Source of the DNA: Ehretia macrophylla
Lineage: Eukaryota; Streptophyta; Magnoliopsida; Boraginales; Ehretiaceae
DNA: 64,000 nt
Direction of reading: 5' to 3'
NCBI GenBank assembly: GCA_037974665.1
Contig: CM075783.1
Coordinates: 39,755,712-39,819,711, forward strand
Of the stretch, positions 21,011 through 33,075 are shown in pieces. The first letter of the stretch is position 1. Each line of letters starts with the position of its first letter. A program made the translations under genes and the position numbers. A model generated the notes under the pieces. The model did not search any database, was not told where the DNA came from, and saw nothing but the letters and a program-made list of their open reading frames with translations.

Positions 21011-24000
21011 TGTCACGCCCCAACTCGGCCTATAAAGGTTAGACTAGGGTGTGATCTAAATATTCAAGTCATATCACGTACTTAACCGTTTATGAAAGTT
21101 TAACACTTAATATTTTGGCCTAAACTCCACAAATTCTTCGGAAAACCGGCAGCATAACGACTATAATTGGGCTCTTTGGTTTGACCTAATTCTCTAAACG
21201 CCTCAAAATTTTCAATCTCAATTTCATTTCCAACTAAGATTACTATTTACCATCAATTGAAACGCCTACCAATTATCTCGAAGTATCGTTTGACTAATAA
21301 CCTAGCATGATACTATGTCTCATTTGTTTGTTAATCCTTGTTACAAACGTGCCCGTTGATCTTAGCTTATCAATGAGTACCTGCTTAAGATTGGATGGGT
21401 TCATTTTACTTAATCCTTACCAGACACTTCACAATCCTATGATAAAAACTAGCCAATAACGATAGCAAAACGACCATAGTAGTGTCTATCTAATTATTAT
21501 CAGTACAAGCCAAAATTAGACCCCAAATTACAATGGGGGTCTTTTAAATTACAATAGCAAGCATCATAAGAAATGAAATAGTCTTCAAGCAACATATTGT
21601 TCACAAAATGGCCATAGCCACGTAAGGCACGTAGGGCAAGCAATCATTCCAAGGAATCATCATTAGGCACGTTGTCCTTGGGTACATGTTCTTGGTCTTC
21701 TTCACCTGAGATGATAAAAGAGGGTGAGTCCTTATGAACTCAGCGAGGGGAAGGAGAAATAAGTTTTGAAACTCGTTTTCCGGTTCAACTTATGAAAACT
21801 CTTTTGCTAGCATGTCATATATCACAAATAAGTACATAATGTAATATAATAGTAAAAGAACGCAATTACCCGTCTTTTCCCTCCGAGGTTCTCTAGGAAC
21901 CAAGCAAGAGTACTTATACACATAGTAAAAAGATACGGTGAGCTTTTGCTTTCAATTCATTTCTAGTATCAGTTGTTGCGGCCGACTTCAAATCATCCCC
22001 TTATCACACCAAATAGGTGTACTCCAGATGTACCCCGAAATCCTACGACCCAACTCTCAGAGGAAGTCTAGCCCCCAAGCGAGAGAAAGAATTGGACAAT
22101 GGTAGTCATAGTTGCACCGGCAAGCCCAATGCCGCCCGGTGTGCGTGAACGCTACCACGCCAAAATGAAAGGTTGCAACCTTGTATGCAATGCACATTTA
22201 TGACATTTAATATATCACATTAGGAGGACAACAAAGTAGGTTGCCTCCGAGCAGTCATAAGATTTCACATTGACAGTTAAACACGCGAGGTACGATATGA
22301 CAAGTAAATTCACTTGAAAAGCACATGGAGTTATATGAACATTAAACGGGCAGCCATGTAACGCACGTAAATCAAGTCATATAACTCATTTCAAAGTTCA
22401 CGTAATCAAATAATAAGATCATTCATCATGCAAAGACATCTACGTGGAACCGGGTGCAAGAAAAGCCTACTTATCAATATGTAATCATCGAAATCATATT
22501 TAGGACTCCAAAGGAAACTACGGGCAGCCTACTAAACACATAATCAAACACAATATCCATAGGATCAACACTTAGCGAGTTTACCTAGTTGCTAGGTTTC
22601 AATTCGTGTTTACCCGTGCGATTAAGCCCCAAGTCATCTTGTAATTAAGATCTAGCCATGCATTGATTAAATTAAACACCCTCAAGCATTCAAATCAGTC
22701 CACACAACATCCAAATTCCATAATCCCAAGCATTTAATACAATAAGGGAAGCTACATTAATTTTTCTAAGCATATCAATAGGTGAAACCCTCACTGCAAT
22801 GGACTGTTTTCTCACAATCATTAAGACAAGCAAACAATCTCCAATTCCAGTGAACAAGATTTAAAATTAAAGCTTAGGGAGTGAACTAAATTCAGAAACA
22901 AACCTCGCACCATTTGGAGTTCGGGTTCAAGAGTTATAGCCAAAATAGTGAGACTACACAAAACTGTCCAGATTTGCACAAATTTCAATACTTGTCATTT
23001 TTTAGGGCCTTAGGGTCAGATTTAGCCTAGTCCATTTCTGACGAAAATGTCCAGAACTGAAACATCTAATTGCACACCAAATTTCATGCATTTTGGATAT
23101 CATTTACTAAGTCAAAACTGGTTCGTTCTACAAGGTCAGTGAATCTGCCAAAACTTGCTTCATTTTTCCAGACTTTCCAGATTTGGACACATTTTGATAA
23201 TTAGCCATTTTGAGGACATTAGAGTCAAAATTAGCTTTGGCCTATTTCTGCAAAAAGTGTTCAGAACTAGAAAAAATAGTTACCTACCAATTTTTACGCA
23301 TTTTCAACATCTTTTACCTAGTCAAAATCACCTCGTACCAACAAGCCAGAAGGCTGTCACATACCCGATTTCATCTATCATCACATTCTAGCCAAATATC
23401 TTGCCATGCATGTTTACAAAAGCTCATGAACACACATATATCACAAGAACAGAAGTAAAGATAGACATTTAAGGGCATGCATGTGTTTTTTTGAAAGATT
23501 TTCAAGAATTTTTAGCCCTCACCTTAGCAAGACAACAAGAAGATGCACAAACTCTTGGTGAAGCACAAAGTTGATCTTTTTCCTTACTTAGCCGAGAGAC
23601 AACTTGGGATTTCTCTAATTTCCTAGCTAAGTTACCATGTTCTTAGTAGGTGCATGTGGTTAGAACAAGAAGAAAAGAAATGGAAGCTAACAAACTCACC
23701 TAAACCGAAATGGATGTGCTAAAGGCTTGCATGTGTGCTTCTTTGCTCCTAGTTTTGTTTGGTCGAGCTCCTAAGCTTCTTGCATGTCATGATGAACCAT
23801 TGAGTGATGAAGTTAAGCTATGGAGTGTAGAAACTCATCCAAGGCCGAGAGAGAGAGAGAAGAATGAGAGAGTGAGAGAAAATGTGAGAAAGAAAGAAAG
23901 AATGAAAGAAAAAAATGAAAGCTTGCTAGGTTTGATGCATATGTCGGCCTAGGGCCTTGCAAAATCAGAATTTTGTGTCTTCAAGAAGCATAATTTGAAT

Positions 24001-24602
24001 CACCTAGCATGGGCAAGGAGCTTGTGTCGAGATTTGGAGCTTTGAGGAGGGTTTTGAGCTAAATTTTTATTGCTTTGTGTCATAGAATTGTCATAGAATG
24101 TTTAGGAACAGAATTTGAAATTAAAATGCATGGACAATGGCTCCTAGTGGTCGTCCAAGGGTGTGATAAAATCTGAATTTTTGTCTTGGTTGAGCAATAA
24201 TTAATTGTGTGTTTGGGATATGCAAAGAATAAAGAATAAAGAATAAAGAATGTCTAGCTTTTTGTGAGATTTTGTCTTCTAGTGGGTTGAATTAGCAATT
24301 TAATATTAGTTAGTGAGATTTGTAGGATTAACTAATGATCTAGTGCTTTGTGTAAGATTCTTTCTTGATTAGGGTGAGGGCGCGCTTTCCTAGGTTTAGG
24401 GCACGCACTACGAGATAGGGCACGAACTACAAGATGGATGCACATTTTTCAAGTAAATGCACGCAACCCTAAATGAATACACGTAATTCAACGCAAGGCA
24501 CACAAAATGAAACACAATTCTTAAACCTAGGTCAAGGCATGCAAATCTAGGTTAGAGCACACAAAACGAAGTATCGCACCCAAATTGAGGTCGGGCCTCA
24601 CA
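21011..24602 (-). mobile_element. Element B left (3') LTR
   Basis: Runs from TGTCACGCCCCAACTCGGCC to GGGCCTCACA. Contains the GA tract (23846-23920), the AATAAAG run (about 24226-24251) and the terminal GCACG-rich repeats (about 24370-24602). No gene. Confidence 0.95.
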
Positions 24603-24615
24603 TCCTCCCCTCCTT
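24603..24615 (-). other. Polypurine tract of element B
   Basis: The sense strand reads AAGGAGGGGAGGA directly before the 3' LTR start TGTGAGG. This is the expected plus-strand primer for reverse transcription. C has the equivalent AAGGAAGGGAGGA at 55567-55579; A has lost its tract. Confidence 0.88.
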
Positions 24616-24642
24616 AAAAGAATTTCATGCCGAAATTCAATA

Positions 24643-25389
24643 TTACCTTTGAAACAAAGCTGGATATTGTTGCTTCATTTGGTCTCGCCTTTCCCACGTT
24701 GCTTCTTCAACTCCATGATGATCCCACAACACTTTCACCATCGGTATAGATTTGTTGCGCAATTCCCGATCTTGCTGGTCTAGGATCCGAATGGGCTTCT
24801 CTTCATAAGACAAGTTCTCCCGAAGCTGCAACGGCTCTGGCTCCAAGATATGCGATGGATCAGGGTGATACTTCCGCAGCATCGAAACATGAAAGACGTC
24901 GTGAATATTGGAGAGGTTTTAGGGTAGTGCTAGGCGATACGCCAACTTGCCAACCTTTTTAATTATCTCAAATGGTCCTACAAACCTCGGGCTCAACTTT
25001 CCACCCTTGTCGTGTTTAATCAGTCCCCTCCGGGGTGATATCTTGAAGAACACCTTGTCGCCGACCTCAAACTCTAGGCTCCGTCTCCGTCGGTCTACAT
25101 AACTTTTCTGCTTGCTTTGGGCGGTAAGCATCCATTTCTGGACGAGGTGGATATTATCAACAGTCTTCATAAGTTCAGGTAGAAGGGTCGGGTAGTTCAA
25201 TTCATACGGCTTCAGTTTTCTAGAAGCATACGCAATCACTCTACCATTTTGCATCAACACACAACCTAGTCCTTCCTTCGAAGCATCACTATAGATTACA
25301 AAACCTTGACTCCCTTCAGGCAATGCAAGAACAGGTGCGGTAGTCAATCTTTTCTTCAATTCTTGGAAGCTGTTCTCACCTTTGTCATC
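24643..25389 (-). pseudogene. Element B pol 3' part: RNase H/integrase deletion fusion and chromodomain
   Basis: The frame begins in RNase H ([19 protein letters not shown]) and jumps at about 25190 into the integrase C-terminal region ([35 protein letters not shown]). The missing part is ~1.2 kb: most of RNase H, the HHCC motif and the D-D-E core. A TAG lies near the PQN junction (about 24917). The last 79 codons encode a chromodomain (LSYEEKPIRILD, VKVLWDHHG, ATWERRDQM) that keeps the aromatic residues usually used to hold a methylated histone tail. Catalysis is impossible, but the chromodomain itself is intact. Confidence 0.92.
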
Positions 25390-26438
25390 CTACACGAACA
25401 TTGTTTTCTTTTGAGTGAGCTTTGTAAGTGGTCCTGCGATCTTTGAGAAATCCTTCACGAACCTTCGATAATAGCCAGCTAGACCAAGAAAACTCCGAAC
25501 TTCCGTAATATTTTTTGGCTTCTTCCAAGACATCACCGCTTCTATCTTTCCTGGATCCACTGCTATTCCCTCTTGGGATATGATATGCCCCAAAAATGCA
25601 ATCTGCTGCAATCAAAATTCACATTTGCTAAACTTTGCATACAATTGATGCTCTCGAAGTTTCTACAATACCAATCGCAGATGTTGTTTATGTTCAGCCT
25701 CGGATTTCGAGTATACCAAAATATCATCAATGAAGATCACCACAAATTGGTCCAAGTAGGGTTGAAACACCCTGTGCATCAAGTCCATAAAAGCTGCAGG
25801 GGCATTAGTTAGCCCAAATGGCATCACCACATGCTCATAATGCCATATCTCGTCCTGAAAGCTGTTTTAGGCACATCCTCTTTTTTGATCCGCAACTGAT
25901 AGTACCTTTGCCTCAAGTCGAGCTTCGAATATACTTTGGCTCCTTGAAGTTGATCAAATAACTCGTCGATCAGTGGAAGTGGGTATTTATTCTTGACAGT
26001 CACTTGGTTCAATCCTTGGTAGTTGATGCATAGCCTCAACGTTTCGTCTTTCTTCTTTACAAATAGGACTGGCGCACCCCATGGAGAAGAACTTGGTTGA
26101 ACAAACCCCTTTTTCAACAATCCTTGCAATTGGTCTTTCAATTCTTGTAGCTCGGCTGGTGCCATACGATAAGGAACTTTAGATATCGACTGGGTACCAG
26201 GCAGTAATTCTATAATGAACTTGATCTCCCGATTTGGGGGTAAACCGGGCAATTCTTCTGGAAACACATCCGTATAATCTTTAATCACTAGCATCTCTTC
26301 CAACTTAGCTTTGTCCGATGGCTTGTTGATGAGGTAAGCTAAGTATCCACTACATCCTTTTCTCAAGGGCTTCACTGCTTTCATAGATGAAATGATGGAA
26401 CTCCCAGTGAAGTCTCTTCGGCCCATGACTTCCAATAT
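25390..26438 (-). pseudogene. Element B reverse transcriptase region
   Basis: Homologous to element A's RT, from the [11 protein letters not shown] linker through [10 protein letters not shown] to [10 protein letters not shown] and the RT connection. A 1-bp deletion in a CCC run near 25842 shifts the frame just before the MPFGL motif. TGG to TGA ends the upstream frame near 25610. A weak variant changes YRGLN to YQGLN. The enzyme cannot be produced. Confidence 0.9.
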
Positions 26439-26891
26439 TGGTTGACCAGGTATTCAGAATGTTACAATCTTCGTCCGGCAATCTAGTTGGGCATGATGCC
26501 TTGCCAACTAGTCCATCCCTAAGATGACTTCATAGTCTCGAAAGGGTAATATAATAAGATTGGCTGAGAATTCCCTATCTTTAATTTGGATTTTACATGC
26601 TTTACAAGCTGAGCTAGTAACAAGTTTAGAACCCATCAGAGTACCAACTTCTACTTCGTAAGGCAAACATACAACTCGTAGTTTCACACGTTGCACACAT
26701 AAGGGAGTACTAAATGAATGAGTAGCACCTGGATCAATTAGCACCCTAACAGGTTGATTCACTATCAAGAATGTACCTTCAACAACAGTGGTCTCCTCTA
26801 GAAGCTTCTCGCACTCAATAGCGTAAGCTCGAGCCTGAACTCTAGGAACTGGAGTCTTGCCTCTACCAGCTGGTTTAACCTGATTTTGTCA
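26439..26891 (-). pseudogene. Element B aspartic protease region
   Basis: Contains [13 protein letters not shown] with the catalytic Asp, and the DYEVILGMD segment. It is interrupted by TGG to TAG at 26508-26510, by TGG to TGA near 26456, and preceded by a GGA to TGA change at 26889-26891. The normal role is cleavage of the gag-pol precursor in the particle. Confidence 0.88.
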
Positions 26892-27929
26892 TGCTTGCCA
26901 TTTAGGGCAATCTTTGATCTGATGCTGATCACTGCCACACCGTACACATCGTCCTGACATCTTCCAGCACTGGGCCTCGGTATAACCCTTCTTGTCACAG
27001 TAAGAACAGTTGATAGACTGAGTAGCAAGTGAACTACTTGTGGATCTGCGGGTGGAAGAGGCTGATGGTGCTTTAGTCGAGCCACGGTTATTAACTGGTC
27101 TGTTCTGGCTCTGGCCCTGACCACGACGTTGGCTCTGGAATTTCCTCTGTTGACCTGGAGGCTGATATGGTTTCTTATTCGGCTGGCTTAAACCGGCTCT
27201 ATCAAGTTTTCTCTTCTCAACTCGGGAAGCAGCAGTAAAGATAGCAGAATAGGTATCGAAGTCATGCCAAGCCAATTGGTCCTAAATCTCTGGCCTCAAT
27301 CCAGTCGTAAATTTCTACATCTTCGCCTCAGGGGTACTGACCATGTATTGAGCATAGCCGGACAGTCGGTTAAAACGAGCCTCGTACTGGGCCACCGTCA
27401 TGTTACCCTAGTTCAGGTGCATGAATTCCTCAATCCGCCTCTGCTTGGAAACTGCAAGTACATATTTCTCCTTGAATGCCTTAACGAAATTACCCCACAA
27501 GCGAGGTGTATGATCAGTTTTCCACAGTGCCTCCACAGTGTGCCACCAATGCTCAGTATCCCCATGCAACAGAAACACAGCAAACTCCACATTTTCTTCA
27601 TCAGTATAGTCAAGTGGGCTAAAAATCCTCTCGATCTCAGACAGCCAAGCCTCTGTTTTCTCATCATCAGCTTCCCCGTGGAATTTGGATGGGCAAAAGT
27701 CAAGGAACTCCCTCATTTTGCTATGTCTTCCATGATTACCATAATTTCTATTGTTGTTGTTGTTGTTGTTTGCTTCACGTGCATCTTGATGTTCCATCAC
27801 TCGCGACACGCGATCCATGACATTTGCCATCATGTTAAACATAGCTATGCCGGGATTGGTTTGGTAAGTATCTCCAGTCTCTTGGGGCTCATCGCTCCTA
27901 TTAGTACTGCGGGTACTAGGGCCAGCCAT
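26892..27929 (-). pseudogene. Element B gag region
   Basis: Starts at the Met at 27929 (MAGPSTRSTNRSDEPQ), with a shorter poly-Asn run than A, and the full gag core (REFLDFCPSKF, AEAWLSEIERIF, HWWHTVEALW). CAG to TAG at 27408-27410 ends the first frame after HLN, and another CAG to TAG lies near 27281. Both CCHC knuckles remain (CSYCDKKGYTEAQC, with Tyr in place of the His, and [14 protein letters not shown]). The His to Tyr change in the first knuckle would abolish zinc binding there. Confidence 0.92.
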
Positions 27930-28206
27930 CTAAAGGCATAGATTACGATGCAAAATTTATTGAAATACTACAAACAAGAATTCGATGCATAAGATATGCA
28001 ACATATAATTTCATATAAATACACAATTCTAGAAACAGTTAAGACATGTTAATTACATAAGCACATAGAACATAGAAGGCATACTTAACATTATCACACA
28101 TTAACACATATAAACAAGTCATCCTAATAACCTTAGGGCTTACCCACGGTCCGAGAGTTAAACCCGACTTAAGCAATCTAAGCTCTGATACCATTCTTCT
28201 ATAAGG
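27930..28206 (-). other. Element B untranslated leader
   Basis: AT-rich leader between the 5' LTR and gag, closely similar to those of A and C. It holds the primer-binding site next to the LTR. Nothing else is recognised. Confidence 0.75.
28182..28193 (-). other. Primer-binding site of element B (initiator tRNA-Met type)
   Basis: The sense strand reads TGGTATCAGAGC, the classic complement of the plant initiator tRNA-Met 3' end. It sits 13 nt inside the LTR edge rather than the usual 0-5 nt. Confidence 0.9.
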
Positions 28207-31200
28207 TGTCATGCCCCAACCCAGCCTATAAAGGTTAGACTAGGGTGTGATCTAAACATTCAAGTCATATCACGTACTTAACCGTTTATGAAAGTTTAAC
28301 ACTTAACATTTTGGCCTAAACTCCACAAATTCTCCGGAAAACCGACAGCATAACAGTTGTAATTGGGCTCTTTGATTTGACCTAATTCTCTAAACGCCTC
28401 AAAATTTCCAATCTCAATTTCATTTCCAACTAAGATTACTATTTACCATCAATTGAAATGCCTACCAATTATCTCGAAGTCTCGTATGATTAATAACTTA
28501 GCGTGATACTATGTCTCGTTTGTTTGTTAATCCTTGTTACAGACATGCCTGTTGATCTTAGCTTATCAATGAGTACCTGCTTAAGATTGGATGGGTTCAT
28601 TTTACTTAATCCTTACCTGATACAACATAATCCTATGATAAATACTAGCCAATAACGATAGCAAAACGACCATAGTAGTGTATATCTAGTTATTATCAGT
28701 ACAAGCCAAAATTAGACCCCAAATTACAATGGGGGTCTTTTACATTACAATAGCAAGCATCATAAGAAATGAAATAGTCTTCAAGCAACATATTGTTCAC
28801 AAAATGGCCATAGTCACGTAAGGCACGTAGGGCAAGCAATTATTCCAAGGAATCATCGTTAGGCACGTCGTCCTTGGGTACCTGTTCTTGGTCTTCTTCA
28901 CCTGAGATGATAAAAGAGGGTGAGTCCTTATGAACTTAGCAAGGGGGAACAAGAAATAAGTTTTAAAACTCGTTTTCCGGTTCAACTTATGAAAACTCTT
29001 TTGCTAGCATGTCATTTATCACAAATAAGTACATAATGTAATATAATAGTAAAAGAATGCAATTACTCGTCTTTCCTCCCCGAGATTCTCTAGGAACCAA
29101 GCGAGAGTACTTATACACATATTAAAAGGATACGGTGAGCTTTTGCTCTCAGTTCATTTCCAGTATCAGTTGTTGCGGCTGACTTCAAATCATCCCCTTA
29201 TCACGCCAAATGGGTATACTCCGGATGTACCCCGAAATCCTACGACCCAACTCTCTGAGGAAGTCTAGCCCCCAAGTGAGAGAGGGAATTGGACAATGGT
29301 AGTCATGGTTGCACCGGCAAGCCCGATGCTGCCCGGTGTGCGTGAACGCTACCACGCCAGAATGAAAGGTTGCAACCTTGTATGCAATGCACATTTATGA
29401 CATTTAATATATCACATTAGGAGGACAACAAAGTAGGTTGCCTTCAAGAAGTCATAAGATTGCACATTGACAGTTAAACACGCGAGGCACGATATGACAA
29501 GTAAATTCACTTGAAAAGCACATGGAGTTATATGAACATTAAACGGGCAGCCATGTAACGCACGTAAATCAAGTCATATAACTCATTTCAAAGTTCACGT
29601 AATCAAATAATAAGATCATTCATCATGCAACGATATCTACGTGGAACCGGGTGCAAGAAAAGTCTAATTATCAACATGTAATCATCGAAATCATATTTAG
29701 GGCTACAAGGGCAACTACGGGCAGCCTACTAAACACATAATCAAACACAATATCCATAGGATCAACACTTAGCGAGTTTACCTAGTTGCTAGGGTTTCAA
29801 TTCGTGTTTACCTGTGCGATTAAGCCCCAAGTCATCTCGTAATTAAGCTCTAGCCATGCATTGATTAAATTAAACACCCTCAACCATTCAAATCAGTCCA
29901 CACAACATCCAAATGCCACAATCCCAAGCATTTAATACAACAAGGGAAGCTACATTAATTTTTCTAAGCATATCAATAGGTGAAACCCTCACTGCAATGG
30001 ACTATTTTCTCACAATCATTAAGAAAAGAAAAAAATCTCCAATTCCAATGAACGAGATGGCAAATTAAAGCTTAAGGAGTGAACTAAATTAAGAAACAAA
30101 CCTCGCATCATTTGGAGTTCGGGTTCAAAAGTTATAACCAAAACAGTGAGACTACATAAAACTTTCCAAATTTGCACACATTTCAATACTTGTCGTTTTC
30201 GAGGGCTTTAGTGTCCGATTTAGCCTTAGTCCATTTCTGACAAAAATATCCAGAACTGACAAATATAGCTTCACACAAAATATCATGCATTTTGGATATC
30301 ATTTACTAAGTCAAAACTGGTTCGTTCTACAAGGTCAGTGAATCTGCCAAAACCTGCTTCATTTTTCCAGACTTTCCAAATTTGGACACATTTTGATAAT
30401 TAGCCATTTTGAGGACCTTATATTCACAATTAGCTTTGGCCTATTTCTGAGAAAAGTGTTCATAACTGTCAAAACTAGTTACCTACCAATTTTCATGCAT
30501 TTTCAATATATTTATCTAGTCAAAATCACCTCGAACCAACAAGGCAGAAGGCTGTCACATACCCGATTTCATCTATCATCACATTCTAGCCAAATATCTT
30601 GCCATGCATGTTTACAAAAGCTCATGAACACACATATATCACAAGAACAGAAGCAAAGATAGACATTTAAGGGCTTGCATGTGGTGTTTTGAAAGATTTT
30701 CAAGAAGGTTTAGCCCTCACCTTAGCAAGACAACAAGAAGATGCACAAACTCTTGGTAAAGCACAAAGTTGATATTTTTCCTTGCTTAGCCGAGAGACAA
30801 CTTGGGATTTCTCTAATTTCCTAGCTAAGTTACCATGTTCTTAGTAGGTGCATGTGGTTAGAACAAGGAGAAAAAAAATGGAAGCTAACAAACTCACCTA
30901 AACCGAAATGGATGTGCTAAAGGCTTGCATGTGTGCTTCTTTGCTCCTAGTTTTGTTTGGTCGAGCTCCTAAGCTTCTTGCATGTCATGATGAACCATTG
31001 AGTGATGAATTTAAGCTATGGAGTGTAGAAACTCAGCCAAGGCCGAGAGAGAGAGAGAAGAATGAGAGAGTGAGATGAAATGTGAGAAAGAAAGAATGAA
31101 TGAAAGAAAAAAATGAAAGCTTGCTAGGTTTGATGCATATGTCGGCCTAGGGCCTTGCAAAATCAGAATTTTGTGTCTTCAAGAAGCATAATTTGAATCA

Positions 31201-31800
31201 CCTAGGATGGGCAAGGAGCTTGTGTCGAGATTCGGAGCTTTGAGGAGGGTTTTGAGCTAATTTTTTATTGCTTTGTGTCATAGAATTCTCATAGAATGTT
31301 TAGGAATAGAATTTGAAATTTAAATGCATGGACAATGGCTCCTAGTGGTCGGCCAAGGGTGTGATAAAATCTGAATTTTTGTCTTGGTTGAGCAATAATT
31401 AATTGTGTATTTGGGATATGCAAAGAATAAAGAATAAAGAATAAAGAATGCCTAGCTTTTTGTGAGATTTTGTCTTCTAGTGGGTTGAATTAGCAATTTA
31501 ATATTAGTTAGTGGGATTTGTAGGATTAACTAATGATCTAGTGCTTCGTGTAAGATGCTTTCTTGATTAGTGTGAGGGCACGCTTTTCTAGGTTTAGGGC
31601 ATGCACTACGAGATAGGGCACGAACTTCGAGACGGATGCACATTTCCCAAGTAAATGCATGCAACCCTAAATGAATGCACGTAATTCAATGCAAGGCACA
31701 CAAAACGAAACACAATTCTTAAACCTAGGTCAAGGCACACAAATCTAGGTTAGAGCACATGAAGCGAAGTATCGCATGCAAATCGAGGTCGGGCCTCACA
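28207..31800 (-). mobile_element. Element B right (5') LTR
   Basis: Starts TGTCATGCCCCAACCCAGCC and ends GGGCCTCACA. Collinear with the left LTR, with GA tract at 31044-31117 and terminal repeats from about 31565. A 69-codon sense-strand frame at 29185-29394 recurs in several other LTRs; I do not treat it as a gene. Confidence 0.95.
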
Positions 31801-31805
31801 ATAAC
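31801..31805. other. Right target-site duplication of element B
   Basis: ATAAC, the partner of ATAAT at 21006-21010. The solo LTR continues immediately after it with TATGTCTCG, as in intact LTRs. Confidence 0.8.
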
Positions 31806-32706
31806 TATGTCTCGTTTATGTGTCAATTCCTGTTACACAAGTACCTATTTTTCATAGCTTACAAATGAGTACCTGCTTAAGATTGGATAGATTCATTTTA
31901 CTTAATCCTTTGCCTAATACTTCATAAGCCTGTAGTAGTTACTAATCAAAGTAGCAAAACGATCAAATAGGGTGTCTGTCTAGTTATAATCAGTACAAAT
32001 CAAAATTAGACCCCAAATTACAATGGGGGTCTTTCACAACAACAATGACAAACAACATAAGAGATAGTCTTCAAAACAAACATATCGTTCACAAAATAGC
32101 CATAGTCAAGTAAGGCACGTAGGGTAGGCAATCACTCCAACAAGTCATCAATAGGCACGTTATCCTCGGGTATCTGTTCCTGATCTTCTTCACTTGTGAG
32201 CATAAAAGAGGGTGAGTCTTTATGCACTCAGCGAGGGGGAACGAGAAATATGTTTTGAAATTCTTTTCCGATTAAACTTTATAAAAACCCCTTTTTTTGA
32301 AAGCATGACGTATAACACAAGTAAATTTATAACATAATAAGAATGTAAAAGAACACATTTACCCGTCTTTCCTCCCCGAGGTCCTCTAGGAATCAAGCGA
32401 GAGTACTTAAATACATAGTGAAAAGGATACGGTGAGCTTTTGCTCTCAATTCATTTTCGATAGCAATTGTGTGGCCGACTTCAATTATCCACTTATCGCT
32501 CCCAATTGGGTGTACTCCGGATGTACCCTGAAATCGTACGACCCAACTCTCCGAGGGTGCAATGCCAAGTGAGAGAGGGAATTGGACCATAGTAGTAACG
32601 GGAGCACCGGCAAGCTCTATACCGTCCGGCGTTCGTGAAACGCTACCATGCCACGATGAGAGGTTGCAACCTTGTATGCAATGTACATTTATGCCATTTA
32701 ACATTT

Positions 32707-33075
32707 CACATTAGGAGGTCAACAAAGTAGGTTGCTTCCGAGCAAGTATAAGATCACATTTTGACATATTAGCATATAAGGCATTGTAAGAACATGTAAC
32801 CATTTCATATATCAATTCGAAAGCAATTAAACTCTCACGGGCAGCCAAGTAACCATGTTCAAATAAGCCATAGCATGTCTTTTAATAATTCACATTAGGA
32901 GGTCAACAAAGTAGGTTGCCTCCGAGCAATTTTAAGATCGCATATCGATAAGTAAACTTACAAGGCATGCTTTGACATGTACATTCACTTTGTAAAACAC
33001 TTAGGAGCATGTGAACATTTAACGGACAGCCAAGTAACACCACATAAAAAAAGTCATATAGCTCATTTTAGTTCA
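32707..33075. repeat. Private ~185-bp tandem duplication in the solo LTR
   Basis: CACATTAGGAGGTCAACAAA occurs at 32707 and again at 32891, and CAGCCAAGTAAC occurs in step near 32842 and 33028. The other LTRs have a single copy. The two units have diverged by many substitutions, so the event is not recent. Confidence 0.75.

Larger units (their letters stand above)
21011..31800 (-). mobile_element. Element B: full-length chromovirus nested in a solo LTR
   Basis: Two LTRs of nearly equal length (3592 and 3594 bp), intact TG...CA ends, a matching primer site, a polypurine tract and a 5-bp target duplication. The internal region is only about 3.6 kb because ~1.2 kb of RNase H and integrase is missing. 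In the first 210 bp the two LTRs differ at 13 positions by direct comparison, all transitions. The insertion is younger than the solo LTR it splits. Confidence 0.95.

Noticed and set aside
28182-28206. tRNA gene near TGGTATCAGAGC
   Set aside because: Only the 12-nt primer-binding complement is present; no cloverleaf or A and B boxes are visible.
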